A stretch of 64,000 nt of DNA, taken from NCBI GenBank assembly GCA_020632595.1, contig JACKFF010000005.1, positions 62,001 through 126,000 of the forward strand. Reading direction: 5' to 3'. The stretch comes from Nitrospiraceae bacterium (GTDB lineage: Bacteria; Nitrospirota; Nitrospiria; Nitrospirales; UBA8639). The notes beneath the pieces are model-generated. The model searched no databases and was not told the origin of the DNA. It saw only the letters and a list, made by a program, of their open reading frames with translations. This document shows positions 18,690 through 26,197 of this stretch, in pieces; within the stretch, counting starts at the first letter, position 1; each line of letters starts with the position of its first letter. A program made the position numbers and the translations under genes.

Positions 18690-19892
18690 TCAACGCTTGT
18701 GAAACGCCTTCGCGAGATTCTCACCGGCTTGTTTGAGGACCTGGCTCGTTTTGGCAAAGGCAAAACGGACGAGGTGTTGTCCCAGATCTGTCGCCTGGTA
18801 ATAAAACGCGCTGCCTGGAACCACCGCCACCTTCGCCTCGGTAATCAACCGGGTGGCAAACGATTGGGAATCACCCTGATGTTCCCAAGGCCCATAGTCG
18901 GCTAAAAGGTAATAGGCCCCTTGAGGTACATAGGGCTTAAACCCACTGTCGGTCAGCATCTGCATGGTGAGGTCCCGACGCCGAAGGAATCTCGCTCGTA
19001 GGTCGGTGTAGTAAGTCTCGGGTAAACCCAAAGCCGTAACCGCCGCGTATTGAAAGGGCGTCGGCGCGCAGATTGTGAGGTAATCATGAACCGTGCGGAT
19101 CGCCGTTGTCACATCCTTTGAAGCCAGGACATACCCTAGACGCCATCCCGTCGCCGCGTAGATTTTTGACAGGCCTCCGGTAACGACCAGACCTTTCCAG
19201 TCGGGCGCCAGCGTCGCCGGGGCAATATGCCGATAGGGTTCGTAGTACAAATGATCGTAGATTTCATCGGTTACCACATAGATCCCATGCTGGTCAGCCA
19301 GAGCCAGGATGGCGTTCAGTTCCTCCCGCGTGAACACATGGCCGGAGGGGTTATGGGGAGTATTCAGAATTATGGCTCTGGTGCGAGGGCTGATGGCTGA
19401 CCGAAGTTCATCCAGAGGTACCGCGTAATCAGGGGGACGGAGCGTGACAAACCGTGGCGTCCCGCTTGCAAAATACACAGCCGGAACGTAATTTTCGTGG
19501 GCAGGTTCGATGATAATGACCTCATCGCCACTCTCGACTAAGGCCAGCATGGCCGCCACGATCGCTTCCGTCACACCACAAGTAATGGTGATCTCTGTCT
19601 CGGGATCAAAAGTCAAACCATGGCGTTCATGCACATGATCGGCAATGGCTTCCCGTAACTCTGCCAATCCCCAGGTCACCGAATATTGATTGTAATCATG
19701 GGCAATGGCATCGATTGCGGCTTGCTTCACCACAGGTGCGGTGGGAAAGTCGGGACGGCCTTGAGCCAGATTAATCGCCTCATACTCCATGGCAATCCGC
19801 ATATTTTCGCGAATCTGCGATGGCCCGATCCGATCAAGTCTGGAGGGAGGGTTGAAGGTCATGGGTGTATTGGTATCACCAAACAATGGCAT
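18690..19892 (-). CDS. PLP-dependent class I/II aminotransferase
   Basis: A 400-residue fold-type I aminotransferase. The PLP lysine lies in GLSKIYAATGWRLGYVL (the 'SKxxxxTGWRxG' pattern), preceded by ILNTPHNPSGHVF (the NPxG turn) and VVTDEIYDHLYY (the Asp that pairs with the pyridine nitrogen). The carboxylate-binding Arg is in LVRFAFAK near the C-terminus. The subgroup looks like the aspartate/kynurenine/methionine aminotransferases of the YbdL/KAT type; the amino donor cannot be told from sequence. It is convergent with the sigma-54 activator (128-bp spacer) and monocistronic. Confidence 0.92.
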   Translation of the reverse strand: MPLFGDTNTPMTFNPPSRLDRIGPSQIRENMRIAMEYEAINLAQGRPDFPTAPVVKQAAIDAIAHDYNQYSVTWGLAELREAIADHVHERHGLTFDPETEITITCGVTEAIVAAMLALVESGDEVIIIEPAHENYVPAVYFASGTPRFVTLRPPDYAVPLDELRSAISPRTRAIILNTPHNPSGHVFTREELNAILALADQHGIYVVTDEIYDHLYYEPYRHIAPATLAPDWKGLVVTGGLSKIYAATGWRLGYVLASKDVTTAIRTVHDYLTICAPTPFQYAAVTALGLPETYYTDLRARFLRRRDLTMQMLTDSGFKPYVPQGAYYLLADYGPWEHQGDSQSFATRLITEAKVAVVPGSAFYYQATDLGQHLVRFAFAKTSQVLKQAGENLAKAFHKR

Positions 19893-20163
19893 GGCTTTCC
19901 TTCATATTGAGAAATAAATAAATACACAGAAAAAGCTGGCGATTCCATTCGCCGGCCGTGCATGAATACACAACATATGGAAAATTAAAGGACCCGTCAG
20001 AATAGGAGATCTCAGGCAGGTTCTTCAACTTCGACATGAAACCAGAAAGGAAGGATTAGGGGATAAATTCAAAAAGAATGTCCTTGGGATGCTGTTGAAT
20101 TTTTCTCATGTCTTGCATTTTCATCACTTGATGAGTGACAGAACCCCGAACACGGAAAAATAA

Positions 20164-20310
20164 GGGAGTATTCAAAAAGGCGCGTCCAGACCTGCCCTGA
20201 GTCCTGCCGAAGGGAAGGCCGCAGCCGTTTGGGCAAGCGGAGCGTACGGAGGAGTACGTGAGCACGACCACGCGGCGAGCACGCCGCTGGCGGCCATTTT
20301 CAACACTCCC
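20164..20310. repeat. Palindromic intergenic repeat with terminal inverted repeats (REP/MITE-like)
   Basis: This 147-bp element starts GGGAGTATTCAAAAAGGC and ends GCCATTTTCAACACTCCC, so its ends are imperfect inverted repeats of about 18 bp. The interior is GC-rich with further dyads, for example GTACG and CGTAC halves around 20242-20256. It ends 3 bp before the engB stop codon on the opposite strand. I recall similar palindromic repeats from Nitrospira genomes, but cannot verify this here. No transposase is present, which fits a non-autonomous element. The rest of the 19893-20312 spacer shows no gene. Confidence 0.6.
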
Positions 20311-20312
20311 TT

Positions 20313-20924
20313 TTAGGGAAGGGGAGCGTCCAGGGTAAGCACCTCCCGCAACTGGTCAAGCAGCTCTTGCCTGCCTTCCCCGGTGTAGGCAGACAGGAAA
20401 AGCGGATCCTCCTCCATGCCCAAACCCTCACGCAATTCACGAAGCGCAGCCTGGCGGTGCCCCCTTGTGACCTTATCCGCCTTGGTGGCCACCACCATCA
20501 CGGGTATTTTCAACCGCATGAGCCACTCGACCATCGCCCGATCCGATTCCTGCACCCGGCGGGAATCCACCAGCACCACCACACCCTGTAAATTCTTGCG
20601 TGTCCGCAAATATTCTTCAATCAGGGGACCCCAGAGCTCTCGTACCCGTTCAGGCACTTTGGCAAATCCATATCCGGGAAGATCCACCAGCATAAACCGG
20701 GGACCGTTCGTGGCAATCTCAAAAAAGTTAATGGTTTGTGTTTTCCCCGGAGTCTTGCCGACCTTGGCCAACCCTTTGTGATTCACCAAACAATTGATGG
20801 CCGACGATTTCCCGACATTGGAACGGCCGACGATGGCCACTTCTGGAAGGGTCGGTTTCAGAAATTGCTCGACGGTCCCGCAACTCGCCTTAAATTCAGC
20901 AGAAAATATTTTAAACGCTCCCAC
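20313..20924 (-). CDS. engB: Ribosome biogenesis GTP-binding protein EngB/YsxC
   Basis: A 203-residue TRAFAC GTPase needed for large-subunit assembly. The G motifs are all present: G1 GRSNVGKSS, G3 DLPGYGFAK, G4 ATKADK, and G5 SAYTGEG. I start it at the GTG at 20924 (reading VGAFKIFSAEFKASC), which has AGAGGAA 6 nt upstream and matches the normal family start 'KIxSAEF'. The longer frame to an ATG at 20996 would add an atypical N-terminus. A palindromic repeat lies 3 bp beyond the stop. Confidence 0.93.
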   Translation of the reverse strand: MGAFKIFSAEFKASCGTVEQFLKPTLPEVAIVGRSNVGKSSAINCLVNHKGLAKVGKTPGKTQTINFFEIATNGPRFMLVDLPGYGFAKVPERVRELWGPLIEEYLRTRKNLQGVVVLVDSRRVQESDRAMVEWLMRLKIPVMVVATKADKVTRGHRQAALRELREGLGMEEDPLFLSAYTGEGRQELLDQLREVLTLDAPLP

Positions 20925-21015
20925 GAATCGTTCCTCTTTTTCATGTACACAGACTAACAGAAAAGTTCTCGCCCATCCTCCGTGGCCCATCGACAACCCA
21001 TGGGGCCATCATATC

Positions 21016-21927
21016 TTAGGAAGCCACCGTTTCCCTATACCATTCGTTAAACAACCGGCTGCCTGCTGAAAGCGTGGCTTCTTCATCTCGAATCCAACGA
21101 CTGACCAGTCCCAACGCACAAAGCGTATCGGCAACGGGTTTGATCGTCGGCAGTCCAAGCGCCCGCGCCACCTCTCTTGGGTTCACCGGTTTGTCGCCTT
21201 CAATCACATAGGCCAGCACTTGATGTTCGAGGGGTTCCCGCAGTTGATCGAGACAATCCTGGAAAAAGGGGTAAAGAGAAATTTTCGCCTCGCTGACAAT
21301 CTGTTCCGTCGAAACATGGAGTCCTTCACGCAGGAATGCAGCCTGCAACAGCTTGAAGTTATAGGGATGGGTCCCTGCATAGGTGAGGATGGTGGAATGT
21401 TGTTCGGTGGACAGGTCCGGATTGAATAACTGTTGGGCCTCTTTTTCCAAAAATACCGCCAACGGGATCAACTTCAGTGTGTGTGGCAAATCGCCTCCTC
21501 TCACGACCTCCCGCCATGCCCGTCCTCCGGCAAAGACCGTGGACCCTCCCGGCAAAAGATCGATATCTGAAAGCGAACGAGCCTTCCCTTCAACCAGTTG
21601 GTCACAATTATCAAGGAGAAGAATGGTGTCAGGATTTGGCGGGCGGGAATGGAATCGTTTCCAATCAGCCTCGTCGGCCACATCAACATACAACGCTGAC
21701 GGCCCAGGGGACTTGGAAGATGGCCCCGCATGATTCAATTGCCAAGCGAGGTGAAGCAATAAAGAAGTTTTTCCTAACTTGGGGCCCCCAACAAGGCTCA
21801 AAGATTCCCCTCGTTCCAACCGCCGTAACATATTGCGGACTAATCCCTCTCGACCCCTGAACGCTCCAGGCCGAAAAACCGGCGCCGCCGGATCCGGTGA
21901 AGAGAGCTGATCATTGGGGTTGGACAT
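21016..21927 (-). CDS. STAND-like AAA ATPase with C-terminal winged-helix region
   Basis: A 303-residue ATPase. FRGREGLVRNMLRRLERGES is the typical lead-in of AAA_16/archaeal-type STAND ATPases. Walker A is GGPKLGKTSLL and Walker B is TILLLDNCDQL. The C-terminal third (EHQVLAYVIEGDKPVNPREV, then ARALGLPTIKPVADTLCALG, LVSRW) looks like a winged helix, as in that family. Usual partners are unknown; such proteins often act as sensors or molecular switches. It lies 92 bp upstream of the engB start on the same strand, so the two could share a transcript. The proposed role as a switch is inference. Confidence 0.75.
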   Translation of the reverse strand: MSNPNDQLSSPDPAAPVFRPGAFRGREGLVRNMLRRLERGESLSLVGGPKLGKTSLLLHLAWQLNHAGPSSKSPGPSALYVDVADEADWKRFHSRPPNPDTILLLDNCDQLVEGKARSLSDIDLLPGGSTVFAGGRAWREVVRGGDLPHTLKLIPLAVFLEKEAQQLFNPDLSTEQHSTILTYAGTHPYNFKLLQAAFLREGLHVSTEQIVSEAKISLYPFFQDCLDQLREPLEHQVLAYVIEGDKPVNPREVARALGLPTIKPVADTLCALGLVSRWIRDEEATLSAGSRLFNEWYRETVAS

Positions 21928-22166
21928 AACAGGGAGTGTAGAAGCTCACGCCATGGTTGGCAACGAAAAGCAAAAGTCAGGAGATCCTGTGTATGCCGCA
22001 ACACGTATCAAGGGGGATGGATGAATTATCAGAAATCCACCATAAAATACTCTATAGCGCTCTTTTCGAACAAGGTTGACTGAATCGAAACTTTGTAGAA
22101 AATTCTCGACGATGGAAGTGACTCCACTGTCGACTGAATCATTTTTCATAAGTTATATTACTAACC

Positions 22167-23078
22167 ATGTCACTTCTGGAGGATATTCAAACAGCTGCAG
22201 TTGATGAAAGAAGCGACTTAGGCACGATACTCAGAAAGTGCAAACTCCTAGCGGCTCGCTTAGGCAGTCAGCCTTTAGAAAGCTGGCTCATTTATGAATC
22301 AAATGGATATCCCCCAGAAGTTCAAGTTCCTGACTATCGAGTATGGTGTCTTAACCTCAAGGGCCACTTTTTTGGATCATTTGGTTCTGCTGTTCAGAAT
22401 GCTCCCATTCCATTGATGTGTCTTCCCGAGAATATAAGGAATAATTATAAAAACTATGAATGTAGACAAAGCATTGCCAGCCTTGAGGCAATGTTAAAAA
22501 AAGATGATGGTGGAGGGACATTCCAGCTTGGCACAGGAGACTTAGCTGTAATCCTTGGAACCAAGGTTTATGAAGGGCAAAATTGTGTTCAGGCTTGGGC
22601 AGAGGTTGGCCCCGGAACTATCATTGAACTTCTAAACGTAGTACGCAATCGGATCTTGGATTTCACTTTAGCCATTTGGAAAAGCGAACGCCAGGCAGGT
22701 GAATTAAATCAAAATCCCGAGCACCAAATTGCACCGGCAAAAATCGAACAGATCTTCAATACAACAATTTACGGCGGTTCTGCCAATCTTGTAGGTACAG
22801 CGACCGAATCCTCGATCGTATATAACATTGTTAATAATGATTTTTCTTCCTTAGAGCGCGCGCTGCTGGACAAAGGGGTGCTCACAGAGGACATTATAGA
22901 GTTAAAGGCCGCCGTAAATTCCGATCCACAACCTGTATCCAAAAATGCTTTTGGCACTAAAGTCTCTCAATGGATTGCAAAGATGGTACAAAAAGCGGCG
23001 GACGGAAGTTGGGATGTGGGAGTTGGCGCAGCAGGTGGTTTATTGGCTCAGGCAATCGCTAAATACTATGGCTTTTAA
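22167..23078 (+). CDS. AbiTii-domain protein (putative abortive-infection/defence protein)
   Basis: A 303-residue protein whose N-terminus (SLLEDIQTAAVDERSDLGTI, then LRKCKLLAARLGSQPLESWL and YESNGYP) matches the AbiTii domain as I know it; that domain is associated with phage-defence loci. The middle is alpha/beta without recognised catalytic residues. The C-terminus ends in a glycine/alanine-rich hydrophobic stretch (VGVGAAGGLLAQAIAKYYGF) that could be membrane-active. It is the only plus-strand gene in this patch, flanked by minus-strand genes, and lies 50 bp from a duplicated smpB 3' fragment. That context suggests acquired DNA. No ribosome-binding site is obvious. Confidence 0.78.
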   Translation: MSLLEDIQTAAVDERSDLGTILRKCKLLAARLGSQPLESWLIYESNGYPPEVQVPDYRVWCLNLKGHFFGSFGSAVQNAPIPLMCLPENIRNNYKNYECRQSIASLEAMLKKDDGGGTFQLGTGDLAVILGTKVYEGQNCVQAWAEVGPGTIIELLNVVRNRILDFTLAIWKSERQAGELNQNPEHQIAPAKIEQIFNTTIYGGSANLVGTATESSIVYNIVNNDFSSLERALLDKGVLTEDIIELKAAVNSDPQPVSKNAFGTKVSQWIAKMVQKAADGSWDVGVGAAGGLLAQAIAKYYGF

Positions 23079-23127
23079 AAGTATGATCTAAAAACAATCA
23101 AACTTGCCATATGATTAGGACAGACTT

Positions 23128-23300
23128 CTAGGAGCGAGACTCTTTCATCGCGCGGTCGATTTCGCGACCGGCTTCCCGCTTTTTTGATGGTCTCCCGCCG
23201 GTCGTAATTTTTCTTCCCACGCCCAAGGGGGAGTTCCAACTTGACCCGCCCTCTGTCATTGAAATAGAGGCGAAGCGGGACGAGAGTGAGTCCTTTATCT
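23128..23300 (-). pseudogene. Duplicated 3' fragment of smpB
   Basis: About 170 bp is homologous to the 3' end of the intact smpB (25553-25720), in the same orientation. The last 17 residues (KREAGREIDRAMKESRS) are identical to SmpB and the stop is kept, but an extra T (6 Ts against 5) shifts the frame inside the copy and several bases differ. The two copies bracket 23.3-25.55 kb as direct repeats. This is the pattern left when an element integrates at the 3' end of a gene. No integrase is visible between them. Confidence 0.85.
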
Positions 23301-23347
23301 GATTAATGGCCTGCATGTTAGCCAAAATAGGCGGTGATACACCGCCA

Positions 23348-23666
23348 TCATGATAGTCGATTTTTGAGACGCTGCATTAAATCCATTCGCTCATGAAACA
23401 CTGCGATAATTAGAGGACACTCACTATCACGGGTACAATAGAAAATGTAATGGTGCTCACAGTGGGTAAACAGCAGGTCTTGTCTGTGGTCGAGAAGGGC
23501 TCTTGGCGGAATGCGGCCGTGTGCAATCTGTTGAAATCGATTTGATAAGTAAGGTTTCGTAACTCTTGGCCTGTTGGAGTCCCCATGTGTCCTTCCTATA
23601 CCGGGCGATGCCTTTTAGGTCTTCTTCAGCAAGAACGGCAAGCTCATAATCCGTGTCCTCCAACAT
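23348..23666 (-). pseudogene. ParE/RelE-family toxin, frameshifted
   Basis: The first 42 codons (MLEDTDYELAVLAEEDLKGI, ARYRKDTWGLQQAKSYETLL) match the ParE/RelE toxin N-terminus. The frame then shifts near 23540. The rest of the toxin continues in another frame to a TGA at 23348: LSNRFQQIAHGRIPPRALLD, HRQDLLFTHCEHHYIFYCTR, DSECPLIIAVFHERMDLMQR, LKNRLS. Joined, it would be about 106 residues, a normal length for this family, whose members poison gyrase or cleave mRNA. The ATG directly abuts the antitoxin stop. The shift is either a real inactivation or an assembly error; the antitoxin frame is intact. Confidence 0.82.
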
Positions 23667-23918
23667 TTAGGGCTGGGTTTCTTTATAGACTTCTTTAAAA
23701 ATTTCCCCTACGGTCCTTCGGCTCACTTGTCCGGCTTTCGCGGATTCAATCCGTTTATCCAAAAGCATTTCCAGCTCTTTTAAATCCAGCTCCTCATTGG
23801 AGGATGCCGGGAACAGGCGTGAAACCACATACTCTCGAATACTCGTACCCGTGAGGGCGGCCATTGCCTTGATTTTTTGATGTTGCTCTTGGGTGAGTTC
23901 GATAGATAATCGGCTCAT
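23667..23918 (-). CDS. Ribbon-helix-helix antitoxin (ParD/CopG-like)
   Basis: An 83-residue protein starting MSRLSIELTQEQHQKIKAMA, a short beta strand plus helix of ribbon-helix-helix DNA-binding type, followed by ALTGTSIREYVVSRLF. The acidic/charged C-terminal half would wrap the toxin. GGAAG 8 nt before the ATG at 23918 favours this start over an ATG at 23933, which adds MEEID. It is immediately upstream of the (frameshifted) ParE toxin with no gap, the standard order of a type II toxin-antitoxin operon. Autorepression by the antitoxin is known for the family. Confidence 0.82.
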   Translation of the reverse strand: MSRLSIELTQEQHQKIKAMAALTGTSIREYVVSRLFPASSNEELDLKELEMLLDKRIESAKAGQVSRRTVGEIFKEVYKETQP

Positions 23919-23963
23919 ATCTATTTCTTCCATGAAGGGACTCTATTTATGAATATTCAGAAA

Positions 23964-24515
23964 CTAGATAAGGCTTAACTGACTTGGAAAAGACCCAACC
24001 CTTTTCGTAAGACCAATCTTATTATCAAAAACACGTCGGTCTTCTAGGCTGCATTTTGAGAGAAGTGATTTGATATCATCCAATGATTGGATATTGAAAA
24101 ATTCTTTCTTTGGAGAAAAATAGATGGCGACTTGTTTCCCGCGTTCAACAAGATTTAATGCATTATTTAGCGTGCCTTTGCTGACACCGTCCCATAACAT
24201 CAAGCCATAATCAGCTTCCTCACTCATCGCGGTATCTTTAGCCGCGTAAAACTTAAAATTCTTTTCATTTCCATTGATCGAGATATGCCGTGTTTCCCAT
24301 TGACCTATATTGTTTCGACATTCCGACCCAGAACAAAATACTGTGACATGCCGATAGCCCCTGTCAGCTAAATAGGTTTGCATGGCTTTATCGGCCCCAT
24401 TGGCATCGCCTATCAGCACATCAAGATGCTGTTCCATCACATTTTCAAGACGCTTCCGAATCAGCTCGTTAAGCGCCTTTGTTTTACGTGAGCCACCTAA
24501 AAATACGGTTTTCAT
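23964..24515 (-). CDS. SLOG-superfamily protein
   Basis: A 183-residue protein with a Rossmann-like SLOG (SMF/DprA-LOG) look. The N-terminal KTVFLGGSRKTKALNELIRK is followed by VLIGDANGADKAMQTYLADR, a glycine-containing 'G-x-A-x-G-A-D' that in SLOG families contributes to nucleotide binding. ADYGLMLWDGVSKGTLNNAL resembles the later 'D-x-x-x-x-x-W-D-G-x-S-x-G-T' loop. Such domains bind nucleotide derivatives. The start ATG shares one base with the stop of the phosphoribosyltransferase gene (TAATG), so the pair is translationally coupled. The family name is recognition from motifs; substrate and role are unknown. Confidence 0.68.
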   Translation of the reverse strand: MKTVFLGGSRKTKALNELIRKRLENVMEQHLDVLIGDANGADKAMQTYLADRGYRHVTVFCSGSECRNNIGQWETRHISINGNEKNFKFYAAKDTAMSEEADYGLMLWDGVSKGTLNNALNLVERGKQVAIYFSPKKEFFNIQSLDDIKSLLSKCSLEDRRVFDNKIGLTKRVGSFPSQLSLI

Positions 24516-25105
24516 TATTGATTGCTCCTGGTCTTCGTCATAGAAAGGGCATAAACGGCTTTTGGCTGCCCTTCCTCAATAAGACAACGACAAACTTCCT
24601 GTAAGGTGGCTCCAGACCGATATAAATCATCCAATAACAAGACCCGCTGTCCTATGACTTCCTGTATGAATACTTTATACGCTCCCGTTAAAAGTTCAAT
24701 TCGTTGATTATAATCTGTAACATTCTTTAGGGGTGGGAGATCTTTGACTTTCACTATGGCGGATGAAGACACAGGTACCGCAATTATGCCTCCAATTGCT
24801 TCGGCTAGTAACACCACTGGTTGTTCTTTTCGAGCTGTTGTAGCCGGAACAGAAACAATAACGTCAATATTCCATCCCTGTGAATTTATAAACTCAGCTG
24901 CCGTTACCGCCAAGGCTTTTACAGCCGTTTTATCTTTATTATATTTCAGACCATAGAGAAGTTCGCCTACCTGTGACCGCTTTGTATTGTACCGGGCATT
25001 CCCAAATTGATCCTCACCTAAATAGTCACTGCTGACCGTATGAACATCAAGTGCATATCCTTCTTTCCAAGGACCAATGAGTTTTTTGGGGTTAATATCG
25101 AGCAT
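24515..25105 (-). CDS. Phosphoribosyltransferase-domain protein (ComF-like)
   Basis: A 196-residue type I phosphoribosyltransferase fold. The PRPP-binding motif is VLLLDDLYRSGATLQEV (two acidic residues, then S-G-A-T). IDVIVSVPATTARKEQPVVL resembles the ComF-family mid region. The N-terminal YNTKRSQVGELLYGLKYNKD also recalls ComF ('xxLKYxxxxxxA'). There are no zinc-binding cysteines of the ComF N-terminus. It overlaps the downstream SLOG gene by one base. A PRT paired with a SLOG protein suggests making or sensing a nucleotide-type molecule, perhaps in defence, but this is inferred. Confidence 0.75.
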   Translation of the reverse strand: MLDINPKKLIGPWKEGYALDVHTVSSDYLGEDQFGNARYNTKRSQVGELLYGLKYNKDKTAVKALAVTAAEFINSQGWNIDVIVSVPATTARKEQPVVLLAEAIGGIIAVPVSSSAIVKVKDLPPLKNVTDYNQRIELLTGAYKVFIQEVIGQRVLLLDDLYRSGATLQEVCRCLIEEGQPKAVYALSMTKTRSNQ

Positions 25106-25552
25106 TTGTTACTTTCCATCGAAAGTTTATCTTATCCACCTAGGTTTAGGAAGCCGTGGCTGCCATGATCGACGACGAGGAAAGAGATTATCATTCTAAG
25201 AAATTCCTCGGTTCGATGGCGGAGATTTTCGCAACTGTTTAAAATAGCGCAATGATATTCAACCAGAAAGTATGAATCTGAAGGAAGAAATCGCGGTAAC
25301 ATTTAGTTGTGGTTTTCCATGTCTGATGAAGAAAAATGCCTAAAAACTGGGATGAAGCCAATCCATCTGAGGGCGTTTATCAAGACCGAAGTGCTTGTTG
25401 AACTTGAACTTAGGGTCACGAAAGCTGTGGAAGTTTTAGATATGCGCCCTTTTGGCGCAATATTCTCAAATAGCCTCAAACTGGCCATACAAGCCTCTAC
25501 TAAACCGCTGCCATTGGCAAGCCAACGATTGCCGGACAAGTGCGACAAACAC
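25106..25552. other. Intergenic region inside the putative island
   Basis: This 447-bp stretch lies between the phosphoribosyltransferase gene and the intact smpB. Weak frames on both strands here show no family resemblance and no good ribosome-binding sites; I do not call a gene. If an integrase once lay in the island, no recognisable remnant is left here. Confidence 0.4.
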
Positions 25553-26032
25553 CTAAGACCGCGACTCTTTCATGGCGCGGTCGATTTCGCGGCCGGCTTC
25601 CCGCTTTTTGATGGTCTCCCGCCGGTCGTAGTTTTTCTTCCCTCGCCCAAGGGCGAGTTCCAGCTTGACCCGCCCTCTGTCATTGAAATAGAGGCGAAGC
25701 GGGATGAGGGTGAGTCCTTTCTGTTTGACTTTTTCGGCCAACCGTTCGATTTCTCTCTTATGCAACAGCAGGGTTCTGGCGCGTAGCGGCTCGTGATTCA
25801 TTTGATTGCCGTGGCTGTAGGTACCGATATGGCAGTTGTGCAGAATAGCTTTGCCATTAATGATGGCGGCGTAACTCTCCTTCAGATTCAGGCGTCCCTC
25901 CCGTAAGGCTTTGACTTCTGTCCCGACCAGGACGATACCGGCTTCGACCTTCTCTTCTATCATGTAGTCATAGAAGGCCTTGCGGTTGGTGCTGAGGACT
26001 TTATTGGATGGGTCCGTTTTTTGTTTGGCCAT
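25553..26032 (-). CDS. smpB: SsrA-binding protein SmpB
   Basis: A 159-residue protein that delivers tmRNA to stalled ribosomes in trans-translation. Family landmarks are NRKAFYDYMIEEKVEAGIVL, TEVKALREGRLNLKESYAAI, the central NCHIGTYSHGNQMNHEPLRA, ARTLLLHKREIERL and the basic tail KKREAGREIDRAMK, which in known SmpB enters the decoding centre. Length is normal. Its 3' end is duplicated at 23128-23300. The ssrA (tmRNA) gene is not seen in this window. Confidence 0.96.
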   Translation of the reverse strand: MAKQKTDPSNKVLSTNRKAFYDYMIEEKVEAGIVLVGTEVKALREGRLNLKESYAAIINGKAILHNCHIGTYSHGNQMNHEPLRARTLLLHKREIERLAEKVKQKGLTLIPLRLYFNDRGRVKLELALGRGKKNYDRRETIKKREAGREIDRAMKESRS

Positions 26033-26197
26033 AGCTAATTATATCTTGATGTATGGAATGATTTGGCTGTCATTTTTACTTTTTCCGTCCATTGCCTGCC
26101 TTGTTTAAATGATCTCTCCCTGAGGTCGAGATGACAGAATGGGTATAAACGCCAAACGGATGAATCAACACAGACGATGCGATACAATACCCGCACA

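Noticed and set aside
20056..20271. 71-residue minus-strand frame
   Set aside because: It runs through the palindromic repeat, has no ribosome-binding site, and the last part resembles no family.
21946..22149. 67-residue minus-strand frame upstream of the AbiTii gene
   Set aside because: No ribosome-binding site or family resemblance; it lies in the probable promoter region of the divergent gene.
25303..25786. Frames on both strands within the island between the phosphoribosyltransferase gene and smpB
   Set aside because: The plus-strand frame continues antisense into smpB, and the minus-strand one lacks any start signal or homology cue.
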